Below are positions 42,535 through 57,496 of a DNA stretch of 57,496 nt, piece after piece (position 1 is the stretch's first letter; every line of letters starts with the position of its first letter). The stretch spans positions 631,338 to 688,833 of the forward strand of contig CM074818.1 in NCBI GenBank assembly GCA_037447605.1. The letters run 5' to 3'. The DNA comes from Zygnema circumcarinatum (taxonomy: Eukaryota > Streptophyta > Zygnematophyceae > Zygnematales > Zygnemataceae). Both the position numbers and the translations under genes were made by a program. A model generated the notes under the pieces. The model did no database searches. It had not been told where the DNA came from and was given only the letters and a program-made list of their open reading frames with translations.

Positions 42535-42676
42535 CCACGTGGTTCCCGGTTAACCTGCCACGTGGCGTTCTTTGGCCCACTAGTCTGACACCTGGCAGCA
42601 TTTGAGAAAGTTGGCCCTCTCCAAGCAGAGGACCACCAATAGAATTTTGCCACGTGTAATTCAGTATACACGTGGC
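42535..42676. promoter_or_regulatory. G-box elements including a perfect inverted pair
   Basis: CCACGTGG occurs at about 42535 and 42558. GCCACGTGTA (42649-42658) and TACACGTGGC (42667-42676) form a perfect 10-bp inverted pair around an 8-bp spacer. The group lies 740-890 bp upstream of the receptor start; regulatory use is inferred. Confidence 0.45.
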
Positions 42677-43861
42677 GCCCATGGATTGGCGAAAGCTCAA
42701 CTGGCCCTGAGTGCACCGACAATCTTTGGAAAGTCCTGAAAGGCACCGACATCGCGTCCGCAAGACGACAGAAAATACCGACAGTGGCGTGGCGCGGCCA
42801 GCTATCGGTTCTTTCGACATATTGCCAAGTTTGCTGACACGCGGCATGCGCCAATTGGTCGTCCAGCGCCATCTGACAGAACGCCGTTCTGTGTACCGAT
42901 TTTTATGCTGCTGTGGAGCGTGATTCTAAACAGTCTCTCCCATGTGAAAGGCATCTTGCCCACCTATGTCAGAAAAAAAAACAGTTTGCAGAAGTTTCAC
43001 ACATGGATCTCAGTAAAAGTTCTCAAACTGAACTGGAAGGCGCAAGTATGCGAGCATAGAACGTGCACATGTAGGTAGCTTCCTTATCTGTTGTTAAACT
43101 TGACAAGTCGTCAAAAGAAATGGGAAGTGGTATTGATCTAACAAAAATCTTCGAATTGCGCCGTTTGGATGCCGGTCGCTCTCGCCGCTTTCCGTTGGCG
43201 TAATTTTATCGGCGACATGGAACGCGACAGTCGTACCCAATTCCGCTAGGCGGACTGGCACGAAAGAGCACCATGTTGAAGATTTGCATGTTTGCAAGAG
43301 TCGCTAGAGACAGCGATCTTGGGACAACAACAACATGAAAACGACCACGAGGGCAGAACTCTCCCCTCTAGAACGAGGCACAACAACAACAGCAACTTCA
43401 CGCGCAACATTGTACTTTGGCACCACCATTTCACTCTCATTCACCAAATCAAGCTTCGCAATCGCACAAGATTCACCGAATCAGGCGACTCCAATGACAG
43501 AAGTTGGCACATTGTTAAGCTTGTGGAAATGCAACAAATGCAAAACGCAACATCGCCAGCCAACACATCTTGAAGTGCCTCAACCCTTACAAAGGAAACC
43601 GAAAAAAAGCAAATTTTTTTCTTAGGAGGGCACAGTTACTTGGCCCCGCCCACAACTGCACGAGCACCATAGGACCAGAGCTGTGCCCTTAGCGGCAGAG
43701 CAGCGCGCTGATTGGCTGACGGAGGAGGAAGGCGGTCGGGGCACACCCCACAGCTCAAACATGGCGTTTCCATCCTTCTAGACTTGTTGTTTCGACAGTC
43801 AGTGAGCTGGCTAGTCTGGGCCCAATTAGAGGCCGCCAGCGACTAGGAAGGGGGCGAGAGG

Positions 43862-43893
<32 letters not shown>

Positions 43894-44361
43894 GGGCGCG
43901 GGAGCGCTGCGAGCTGGAGGGGGGGGGTCCTTGCAAGGACGATCCGCCATCGCTTGGAGGGGGGGGGGGGGGAGGAGGGAAAGGGGTCTCTTCTGCAGGG
44001 AAGGAAGGCGAGCCGAGAGAAAGAGAGAGAGTGAGAGGGAGAGAGAGAGAGAGAGAGAGAGAGGGATAGAGATTAGGATAGAGGAGGCTGAAGCTGAGGT
44101 CCTCCATCCCTCCCTCCCTGGAACTTTTGCCTGTGCGCACAGCGGGTCTCCGCACCCCCCACGCTCTCCTCTCCTCTCTTCTCTTTCTTCAAACCCTAAA
44201 ATCCCTAAGTACCCGAAAAGCCCTCAAACCCCTAACCCTAAAACCCTGAAAAGTGATGTCCTGCACAACAATCTGTCTCAAGTCACAACACTTCCTCTCT
44301 ATGGACATGATTCAACGTCGGCACTCTCATGACAAGAAATGAAGAGCACATACACTGCTTA

Positions 44362-44820
44362 TTTGAAAGCAGTACTCCCCCGTCCGCTGCTCTCGTTCAT
44401 ACGACGGAGAACAGGTACTGATTTCGAATGGGGACCTCTGCATTGATTTGTGAAGCGATTCAGATACTTTGCAGTAAGATTTCCGCCGATGCTGTCAGCA
44501 CCACTCAAGCAGAAAAGACAAACCAGTGACTTAACCAGCTGGTTAAAGGCTGGTTAAAAAAGTTGATTGAAGGCTGGTTAAAGGATGGTTAAACAGCTGG
44601 TTAGAAGTTGGTTTAATACTGACCAAAGCTGGTTTAAAATCTGGTCAAAAGCTGGTCAACAAGTTGGTTAACAGTTGGACTCAACCCTTCTCGCTTTTTT
44701 TCCATCTTTTTCTCGATGAGGGAAATAGGGTACTAGCAATATAGGGTTCGCTATTCGAAATCAGTACCTGTTCTCAGCCATATGAACGAAAGAAGCGGAC
44801 GGCGGAGTACTGCTTTCAAA
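44362..44820. mobile_element. 459-bp non-autonomous element with about 70-bp terminal inverted repeats
   Basis: The left end starts TTTGAAAGCAGTACTCC and the right end finishes GGAGTACTGCTTTCAAA. Complementarity extends about 70 bp on each side (through CAGGTACTGATTTCGAAT) with a handful of mismatches. The interior has no coding capacity and is made of CTGGTTAA-type short repeats. I could not fix a clear target-site duplication, so the superfamily is unknown. Confidence 0.75.
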
Positions 44821-45526
44821 AAAAACGTCCGAGGCGAAGCCCGTAACGTAATGTTCAAGATGGACAAGTGTGGACCTGATTGCCGTACAGTGCTGACGTT
44901 GACAGAACATCATGGGTGACGTCATAACAGCCCTAGTCGGCCAAACTGGACAGCCTAAGCATATGCTGCCACGTGGACCAATCAGAGGTGATAATTGCGC
45001 TGAAAATTTGTCATAAGAAAAAAAAAAAATGCTTCAAGAATGACTGCATGCACTTCAAAAGGCGCACTTTCGGATTCCCTGGCAAAAGGAATTGACAAAA
45101 TAAAAAAATTGGCTGATGTACATAAATAGAAGCATGGAAAAAACATCAACCCTTCGAAAAAAAAAAGATCATCAAAAGCTCAAAATGGCGAGTGCGCACT
45201 CCGTCTGCAACCAAAAAAAAGAAGCGAAAAAAAGTCAACTCGTCGGCCCTGGCCCTGAACCCTCCCACCACTCTCAAGCAGGAGAAAAAAAAACGGATAC
45301 AAAAATGAAGAAAGAAGCGAGAGGCTGAACCCCACATAAGTCTGCACGAGCTGCACAATTAGGGTTCAGGGAATGCACAGACTCCAGGAAACAAAAAAGG
45401 GAAAGGCTTACGTTTCAAAAAAAAAGTATATATATATACACAATTTGGAGATTAAGGCGAAGTGAAACCACTCACAGCTGGAAAATTGGGTCAAAAGTGA
45501 AGAGGCGGAGTTGATGCTTCTCGCGC

Positions 45527-51065
<5,539 letters not shown>

Positions 51066-53982
51066 CACGTGATGTGGGGGGGTGACACCGTCTTCCAGGG
51101 ATTTGCTTGCATCAATAGGGCACATTTTTCGACAGCTTCGGGAAGCAAAATCAATAAGAGGAGATGCTGTAGATAGAGGAAGGGGTGTCAATTATAGGGG
51201 ATGAGAGAGAAGGATGAGAAGGTAGAAAGGAGTAGGAGAGGAAGGAGGAGAGGGAGGAGGAGAGGGAGGAGGAGAGGGAGGAGTAGGCAAGAGGGTGGGG
51301 GAGTAAGCAGCTCTAATGACATGTAATGGACCTGACTTTCTCCTCCATTGGATAAAATAAATAAGTTAGGAGTGAAGTCAGTATTCTATGAATGACGATG
51401 ACGCCGCCAATAATGTTGCAGACGTTGACGATGATCTCAAGATGACGTAAAGATGTAGATGGTGTCAAGATTAGGTCAAGATGATGTCAAGATGGTGTCA
51501 AGATGGTGATGATGACAATTCTAATGTGGCGCATGTAATGATGCATCATTCGGCGATGCCTTCCCTTCCTGCGGGCCAAAAGCGTCGGATGAAAAGAAGA
51601 AATAAAAAACATCATAATGAAGGAGACATAAATTTAAAAATTAAAAAAGAAAATGATAATGATTTCGACACAAATTGCATTTGAGAAATCTTACTGTTTT
51701 TCAAGACTCCAATGAGGACCCAGCTCTTAAAAAAGGATGCTTTCTGCAGAATTATGGTGTACGACCGCTCTCTCTCCGTCCCTCACCCTCCCTGCCCTCC
51801 CTCCATCTCCCTCCCTCCTTCCTCCCACCCCCTCCCTCCCCCCTCCCCTCTCCCTTCCTCACAAACCCTCACTCCCTCCCCCTCTCCCTCCCCCTCCCCT
51901 CCTTTGCCTCCTTTCCTCTCCCTCCCTCCCTCCCTCCCTCCCCCTCCACCTCCTTCCCTCTCCCTCCCTACCTCCTCCTCCCTCCCGTTCCCTCTTTCCC
52001 CCTACCTCCTCCTCCCTCCCCTCCCCTCTCCTTCCCTCCCCCCTCCCTCCCTCCCTCCCTCTCTCCCTCCCTCTCTCCCCCACTCTCTCCCTCCACCCCC
52101 TCCAGCCATCCATACCTCATCCACAGCCCTCCCCCCCTCCCCCCTCCTCCCGCCACGTGTCCTCCCCCGCCATGGCCAGCTGCCGCCCTCTCAGAGCGAC
52201 CCCCTCCGCCCTCCCCAGCCCAACGCAAGGCGTCGAAAGGACCGTACGGATGACTCGGATGCTGATTGGCGTCTGCACTCTGCTGTGGTCGACACGTGGA
52301 AGTGTACGGATGCCAGGCGCTGGCAGATTCAATGCATCCGGATAGGATGGGGAACCTGAAACATGCATGGAACAGGCCAGTAGCGTTACAGTTTAACGGG
52401 AGGGCGGAACTGGACAGCTGACCGTTCCACTGCTTGCTGTTAAATTTGGGCTTAACCTAATATTGTAGCTCTGTGTGCGAATTAGGGCAGAGTAACTGGA
52501 ACTGGTTTGAGCGTGCGGGAACTGGACCCAATGATGTATGGCATTGGAACGCATGCCATGCCATGTGGATGGATGTCGTTAACGAGCCCATGCGATGATC
52601 CATGTAGTACAATGGTGCATGTCAATGATGTCATCCATGCGCTCGTACAATGATGGTACATGTCCTTCATGTGTCCATACAAGTGTGCACGTCGTTCATG
52701 TGCCCATACCATGATACATGACGTCTAGGAGCACATGCAATGTCCATGTTTTTCTTGTGCATGAATCCAATGATTTCTCCTTCACATAGTTCCCTTGGAC
52801 CACGCTCGTTTGGCAAAGCGAGAAGAGTTTGGCAAACAGGATGTGCAGCCTTTACATAGGTTCGCTCGATAAAGTTAACTTCAATAAAGTCATGGGAACT
52901 CTACCACAGTCTTTTCTGCCACCTTGCAATCGCCAACTTGTAGTTTTAACAACACGCTTCAACGGAATTATGGCACATGGAGCGAAATGCAAATGAATTC
53001 GAAATTCAAATTCCCTTAAACTGAGATTCGAGTCCTAAACCTTTTGCAGTTTCAAGCCTCGGTTGGAGTTTGGCACAAAAATGGAATGAGATTCGCAGAA
53101 CATTCCGTCTTTATTATGACGAGCGAAAAAATTCCACGAAAAGGGAGGGAGAGAGGGAGGGAGGGAGGCAGTCAAGGGGCGACATAGAGAGAAAGAGAAA
53201 GAGCGTGAGAGTTGCCAGAGAGAGAATACGACGGGACATGCGATGACACTGTTAGCGTAGCACTCATGAGTGGCATCTCCAACAACTCCCTTGCTAGCAC
53301 CCCTTCGTAGTCTCTAGCTTTTTGTGCAACTCTTTGACGACCATGCCGCATGGTCCCCTCTCGTGTACTAATCGGACCGTTCACGTGCGGACGGGCACAA
53401 ATTGTCCCCATTCCTTTCCACAGTTTGTGCCGACATCGCCACCGACCTACATACGGAACCGGCGCCGCTTTACCGACACGCACCGACCTATGTAAGGACC
53501 GCCGAAGTCGCGCGTTCGATCCCTCGCTTCGACGCGCAGCAGGTCTCGGGCTACCACAGGCAATGGTTGGTTTGGTCCGACGTCGATGGTTGGCAACCAT
53601 TGGTCACAGCCAATGATGAATCCAATGGTTGGCACCATCGCCATTAGCAATGGGTCGCTCAGTCACCAACCAGTGGTTGCCAACCAACCATTCCATTGTA
53701 GCAAGTGCTACAGCCACCACGGTGCTCCGCGCACCATGAAGATCTTCGTACGGTCCTAACTTACTGATCGTTCGTACAGTCCAGGGTACTGGTGGTACGG
53801 ACTGGCAGACACTTCGCGGCAACGCTTGTCGCGCTCGCGCGTCGGACGTGCGCCGCACGGCTACGCGGCCCCCGGATGCGGCGGACCCGCTGATTACGCA
53901 TAGCACTGACAAGGTCAACAGATTGGCCAAGTGACACTTCGCCAGTGGCTAGCTAGTTTTTGGTCACTGCAGTAAATCCCCC
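51066..53982. other. Intergenic region upstream of the MATE gene
   Basis: It includes the likely MATE promoter. It also holds a GATGTCAAGATG minisatellite at 51425-51510, a CT-rich tract at 51770-52110, CATGT/GTCCAT-rich degenerate repeats at 52540-52740, and CCAATGG/CCATTGG-rich sequence at 53560-53720 resembling 10085-10200. No supported gene was seen. Confidence 0.4.
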
Positions 53983-54148
53983 TAATAGGGGGTGTCAGAC
54001 TTAAAAAATTTCAGTACGCGTGTTCGTAAGTTTGACATCAGAACGAGTACTCCAGTATAATCGCGATCCTCCTGCGGCGGAGTACTTTCGTAACCTTTTT
54101 TTTCGTAACGCTTTTCGTAAGATTTTGTTAAGTCTGACACCCCCTAAT
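53983..54148. mobile_element. Short inverted-repeat element of about 166 bp (MITE-like)
   Basis: The left end AGGGGGTGTCAGACTTAA and the right end TTAAGTCTGACACCCCCT are perfect inverted repeats (about 18-20 bp). Its interior has a second inverted pair around GAGTACTCC and GGAGTACT. No coding content; target duplication not resolved. Confidence 0.65.
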
Positions 54149-54155
54149 ATTGTCG

Positions 54156-54599
54156 GGAGAACTATATACCCCCCCCTTTTGGTTATCCCGCCCCTGTTTT
54201 TTTTGAAATTCCACTCTCCCATTTTGGCTATTCCGCCCCCTCCCATTTTGGCTACCCTCCCCCCATTTTGGATATTTCGGGAGGAGATTCTGCTCATTTC
54301 TCTCTCGCTCCTTTGCTCTCTCCTCTGCTCTCCTCTAGTCTCTCCCCTCGGCTCTCACTCTGCTCTCTCTCTCTCTCTCTCTCTCTCCCACCCTTCTCTG
54401 CTCTGCTCTCTCTTTGCGAATGTCTTTACGGACGTTGCGCTGACGTGTGAGAAGGTGAAACAAGGGGGGAATGTCCAAAATAGGGGGCGGGATATCCCAA
54501 AATGGGAGGGGGCGGAATAGGCAAAATATGAGAGTGGGATTTCAAAAAAACAGGGGCGGGATAACCAAAAAAAGGGGGGGGGGGAATATATAGTTCTCC
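54156..54599. mobile_element. Inverted-repeat element of about 444 bp with about 100-bp arms
   Basis: GGAGAACTATATA at the left and TATATAGTTCTCC at the right are the outer ends. Complementarity continues inward through GGTTATCCCGCCCCTG, TTTTTTTGAAATTCCA and TTTTGGCTATTCCGCCCCC. The centre is a CT-rich loop (54300-54420). It abuts the element at 53983-54148. It can fold as one long hairpin. Confidence 0.7.
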
Positions 54600-54830
54600 T
54601 ATTTTTGCCATTGTCGAAACCATGGCGAAAATAATTGGGGGAGGGTACTGTGCTTATTGTGGCAAATAGTCCGTACACGGATTAAAAACAAAATGCTTTT
54701 TCACGCCTTTCTGGAATCGAAGCAAACCTTTTTCCGTTGGGCAGATTTCACACCTGGTTTTTTGCGTTGCCGTAGGCAAAAGCTTTGCGGTCGTTTTGAT
54801 CCGTACGACGGGTTCGATTATGTTGTCAAA

Positions 54831-55640
54831 GATTAATTTAATGAAAATGGGGTATAGTTGCCGCGAGTCTGACTTTGCCACGTTGCGCGTCCTTACTGGT
54901 TGTGCTTTTCGTTGGATCGAATGCGCCGAAAATGGGGTAGATCGCGTACTTATTCTGTCATTGCCACGTGTCACTTTGTACGTACGACGGCGTGTTTTAT
55001 GTGGCGTACGGATTCGGTTAGGTTGTGAACGATGAATTTAATGAAAATGGGGTATAATTTCCGCGAGTCTGACGTTGCCACGTCGCGCGTGCTGATTGGT
55101 TGTGCGTTTCGTTGGATCGAATGCGCAGAAAATGGGGTATATTGCGTTCCCATTCTGTCATTGCCACGTGTCGATACTTCGTGCGACGGCGTTCGATTTT
55201 GATGTTTTATGTGGTGTACGGATTCGGTTAGGTTGTGAATGATGAATTTAATGAAAATGGGGTATAGTTGCCGCGAGTCTGACGTTGCCACGTCGCGCGT
55301 CCTGATTGGTGGTGCGTTTCGTTGGATCGAATGCGCAGAAAATGGGGTATATTGCGTTCCCATTCTGTCATTGCCACGTGTCGATACTTCGTGCGACGGC
55401 GTTCGATTTTGATGTTTTATGTGGTGTACGGATTCGGTTAGGTTGTGAATGATGAATTTAATGAAAATGGGGTATAGTTTCCGCGAGTCTGACGTTGCCA
55501 CGTCGCGCGTCATGATTGGTTGTGTGTTTCGTCGGATTTAATGCGTAGAAAATGTGGTATATCTCGTACCGATTCTGTGATTGCCACGTGTCGTTTTCTA
55601 TGTACGACAGTTTGTGGTTATGATGTTTTACGGGACGTAT
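54831..55640. repeat. Tandem array of about 210-bp promoter-like units
   Basis: Units begin at 54831, 55031, 55241 and 55451 (periods 200, 210, 210); the last decays by about 55640. Each has GATGAATTTAATGAAAATGG, GTCTGACGTTGCCACG, an inverted CCAAT box (GATTGGT), AAAATGGGGTATA and GCCACGTGTC. No conserved protein frame. Confidence 0.85.
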
Positions 55641-55841
55641 TGTTGGAAATAGGGTATTTAAAGGGTAGCGTAGCGTGTTTAAAGTGGCCACGTGGTGCAT
55701 TCCTATTGGTTAGCACGAACGGAATTAGTTATACTTCTTATCCAGTCAGAAATTGCCACGTTGGTTCTGTAGTGTGTTTTTGGATGTTTGTTATCCAATC
55801 AGGTGTGGCCACGTAGCCCTAAAATGGGAAAAAAACCAAAA

Positions 55842-55961
55842 AAAAACCACACACAAACTGCTACGACAGAATGTGGCCACATTCTGTTTTCGCAGTTTGT
55901 GTGTGGTTTTAAAAAAAAAACAATCTAAATATTACAACATTTGGCCTTATGTTGTAATATT
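55842..55961. other. Two adjacent hairpins
   Basis: AAACCACACACAAACTGC and GCAGTTTGTGTGTGGTTT pair around the perfect palindrome CAGAATGTGGCCACATTCTG. Directly after it, AATATTACAACAT (55928-55940) pairs with ATGTTGTAATATT (55949-55961). Role unknown; it could be a MITE remnant or a small-RNA precursor. Confidence 0.7.
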
Positions 55962-56459
55962 GATGTTAGTGTATGATAGTTAGCATGTTTTGTTGGAACA
56001 TTAGTTTTGTGTGTTTGTGTTGTGTGTTTCCTTGGCGGCGGTGCGCGCCTAAGTTAGTAGGCGGCGGTACGGACATTTGGTCGGTGGAAGAGGCGCGGCG
56101 CGGCGGAGTCAGAAGTGACGAGGCGCGACGCGCGATCCAGAAGCACGGCGTGGGCGGGCAGGCGGCAACTGAAGGTCGGCACGACGCGCGATTCAGAAGT
56201 GACGGCGGCGTGGGGCTTAGGATGAACGAGTCAAACTGACGCAATCCCGCAATTTCAAATGAGCGCACGGTCAGTCATGTACAAAGCGGCGTCAGATGTG
56301 GGTCAGCATGCGACGCACGGTGACACGTCATCAATCTTGAAGGCGGGTCGGGTCCTCCGCGAGCGTGGATTAGGGCTGACGATCGGATCTGACGGAGAAG
56401 CGTCGGGTCCATATAGCCGGCGAGGATACGACGCGCAGATAAATCAAATGGGGCCCTAG
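55962..56459. other. GC-rich region with short direct repeats
   Basis: GCGGCGG-rich sequence containing CGACGCGCGAT[C/T]CAGAAG twice. No gene was recognised. It lies just outside or at the start of the retrotransposon LTR. Confidence 0.35.
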
Positions 56460-56827
56460 CGGCCGCTCACCGGTATTTGTGAGCTTCGTTGTATGGTAGT
56501 GTCACGGATGTTGTGACATCGTATATAGTGTGTTGTTTTGTTTGGTTGTTAATCTTTTGCTTTGTAGATCTACAACGTCACTGTGTGACTGGAAGCTTGA
56601 TGCTCGTATTCTAAAGCACCTCTTATGTCATGCGAGTAGTGGGCTTTTAAGTTTATTCAGGGCTATTGAGAGGGGTCTCTCATTTTGTGTTGATAAGATT
56701 ATTATTAAGGAGTTTTAGAGCCGAGAGCTTTCTCCTATCCTTTTCTCTCTGTTATTCCGCTGTGCATATTCTGAGAGGTTCACTCTGTGAGTAAAATGGG
56801 CTATGAGTGAATGTGAGAGTTTGGGAA

Positions 56828-57496
56828 ATGTCATCATCGATTGGAACGCGAACTCCGATGGAAGGTGATGCGAGTGGAGAAGCCGGCAGCAGTGGAGGAG
56901 TCCCTCCACCAACAAGTGGTATCAGAGCTCATGGTGACGCGGAGGACCACGTCAAGTTCAGTATACCGGCGTTTGATGGGCAGGATTACAAGGCATGGAG
57001 ATGGAGGTTGGTGCCTTTGCTTGTGGGCAAAGGGTTGCTTGGGTATGTTGATGGCAGCATCAAGGCGCCGGAGTTACCGGTTGGAGCCTCAGCGGAGCAG
57101 CAGTCGGAGCACGACGTGGCGCTCGCACGATGGAAGGCCAAGGACAACAAAGCCCTGACGCAGATTGTTATGAGCGTAAGAGGAAGTCCATCCTCTATGC
57201 TGTATGATCTGAAAACCTCTCATGCTATGTGGAAGTGTCTAGAGGAGATGTATGATGTGAAAGACAATGTGACTATAGTCAGTCTTTACACTCAGCTAGG
57301 CAAGATGAAGATGACTTCAGAGGAGAAACTAGAAGCTTATATGGTCAGATTTGATGCATTGATGGAGAGGTTCATAGCCTTAGGGAAACCGTTAGATGCA
57401 GACCATAAGATAAGCCAGTTTCTAGGGGGTTTGCCCGGGAGATTCGAAGTTTCAGTGGCAGCCTTGAGGACAGTTCTGACCAATACCTCTATGACG
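56828..57496 (+). CDS. Copia-type Gag polyprotein (UBN2-like), N-terminal part, incomplete
   Basis: An open frame of 223 codons runs off the right edge. After a Gly/Ser/Pro-rich lead, KFSIPAFDGQDYKAWRWR (about residues 43-60) is the typical start of copia Gag. LYDLKTSHAMWKCLEEMY, LYTQLGKMKM and ISQFLGGLPGRFE match the UBN2 core. Gag forms the particle that packages element RNA. The ATG at 56828 is the only in-frame Met upstream of the conserved core besides Met-11, and it precedes the primer-site match. Confidence 0.85.
   Translation, partial: MSSSIGTRTPMEGDASGEAGSSGGVPPPTSGIRAHGDAEDHVKFSIPAFDGQDYKAWRWRLVPLLVGKGLLGYVDGSIKAPELPVGASAEQQSEHDVALARWKAKDNKALTQIVMSVRGSPSSMLYDLKTSHAMWKCLEEMYDVKDNVTIVSLYTQLGKMKMTSEEKLEAYMVRFDALMERFIALGKPLDADHKISQFLGGLPGRFEVSVAALRTVLTNTSMT
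56917..56928 (+). other. Primer binding site match to initiator tRNA-Met
   Basis: TGGTATCAGAGC is complementary to the 3' end of plant initiator tRNA-Met, the usual primer for reverse transcription of plant copia elements. It stands 2 bp after a CA that would end the LTR, and falls inside the gag reading frame. Confidence 0.75.

Larger units (their letters stand above)
41794..45526. other. Intergenic region upstream of the receptor gene
   Basis: It holds the presumed promoter of the receptor gene (start 41793) and the 3' flank of the MATE gene. Contents: CACGTG-containing elements at 42535-42676 and 44970, low-complexity GA at 43850-44070, an inverted-repeat element at 44362-44820, and A-rich sequence at 45010-45300. 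Short open frames (for example 43094-43297, minus) have no recognisable family; nothing is called as a gene. Confidence 0.45.
56460..57496 (+). mobile_element. Copia-like LTR retrotransposon, 5' end only, cut by right window edge
   Basis: A presumed 5' LTR (start not determined; a TATATAG box near 56523 and a terminal CA at 56914) is followed by a primer-site match at 56917-56928 and a gag frame open to the edge. The 3' LTR and pol are outside the window, so completeness is unknown. Confidence 0.65.

Noticed and set aside
42319-42872. Overlapping minus-strand frames of 67-197 codons upstream of the receptor
   Set aside because: Several frames overlap in a G-box-rich spacer with no domain or consistent codon pattern.
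54971-55513. Minus-strand 180-codon repetitive frame
   Set aside because: It arises from the 210-bp tandem units, whose period of 210 keeps frames open; the first unit (200 bp) and last unit do not keep it.
56841-57158. Plus-strand 105-codon frame overlapping gag
   Set aside because: Wrong frame; the Gag core is read in the frame of the 56828 ATG.

Overview
This window looks like nuclear DNA of a streptophyte: a land plant, possibly a seed-free one, or a charophyte relative. The evidence is plant-type receptor-kinase and MATE genes with GT-AG introns, plant-type TTTAGGG repeats inside the sequence, and a copia-type gag region next to a site matching the usual plant initiator-tRNA primer. Introns and spacers are packed with purine/pyrimidine-asymmetric low-complexity DNA (GA/CT, GGGAGG, GGGCAT). 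That DNA produces many long spurious reading frames on both strands. The species cannot be named from sequence alone. All gene models here were spliced by eye from splice sites and phase matching, without transcripts.

Layout. (1) 525-9001, minus: an LRR receptor gene with 22 recognised exons (signal peptide, LRR N-cap, 19 LRR exons mostly of 72 bp), cut by the left edge before any membrane or kinase part. (2) 10935-13923, plus: a five-exon single-pass membrane protein resembling Methyltransf_22/METTL24, with key acidic motifs degraded. It diverges from gene 1 across a 1.9-kb spacer with clustered G-boxes. (3) 15790-41793, minus: about 26 kb read as one ALE2/PERK-like receptor kinase. It has a signal peptide, a Cys-containing N-terminal region, roughly 3,900 residues of Pro/Ser/Thr-rich stalk in a few giant exons, an ALE2-type Cys module, one membrane helix and a kinase domain with DLG in place of DFG. 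(4) 45527-51065, minus: a nine-exon MATE efflux transporter whose introns hold very long microsatellites. Its last exon is partly lost in an assembly gap. (5) About 51.2-57.5 kb: gene-poor and repeat-rich, with two adjacent inverted-repeat elements, a roughly 210-bp tandem array carrying G-box and CCAAT motifs, a double hairpin, and the start of a copia-like retrotransposon running off the right edge. A further inverted-repeat element lies at 44.4-44.8 kb between genes 3 and 4.

The two receptors and the transporter are membrane proteins, but nothing shows that they act in one pathway. The most unusual item is gene 3: its stalk repeats are still expanding (279-bp, 231-bp and 180-bp/30-bp tandem units), and a 12-bp repeat is open in all three frames.
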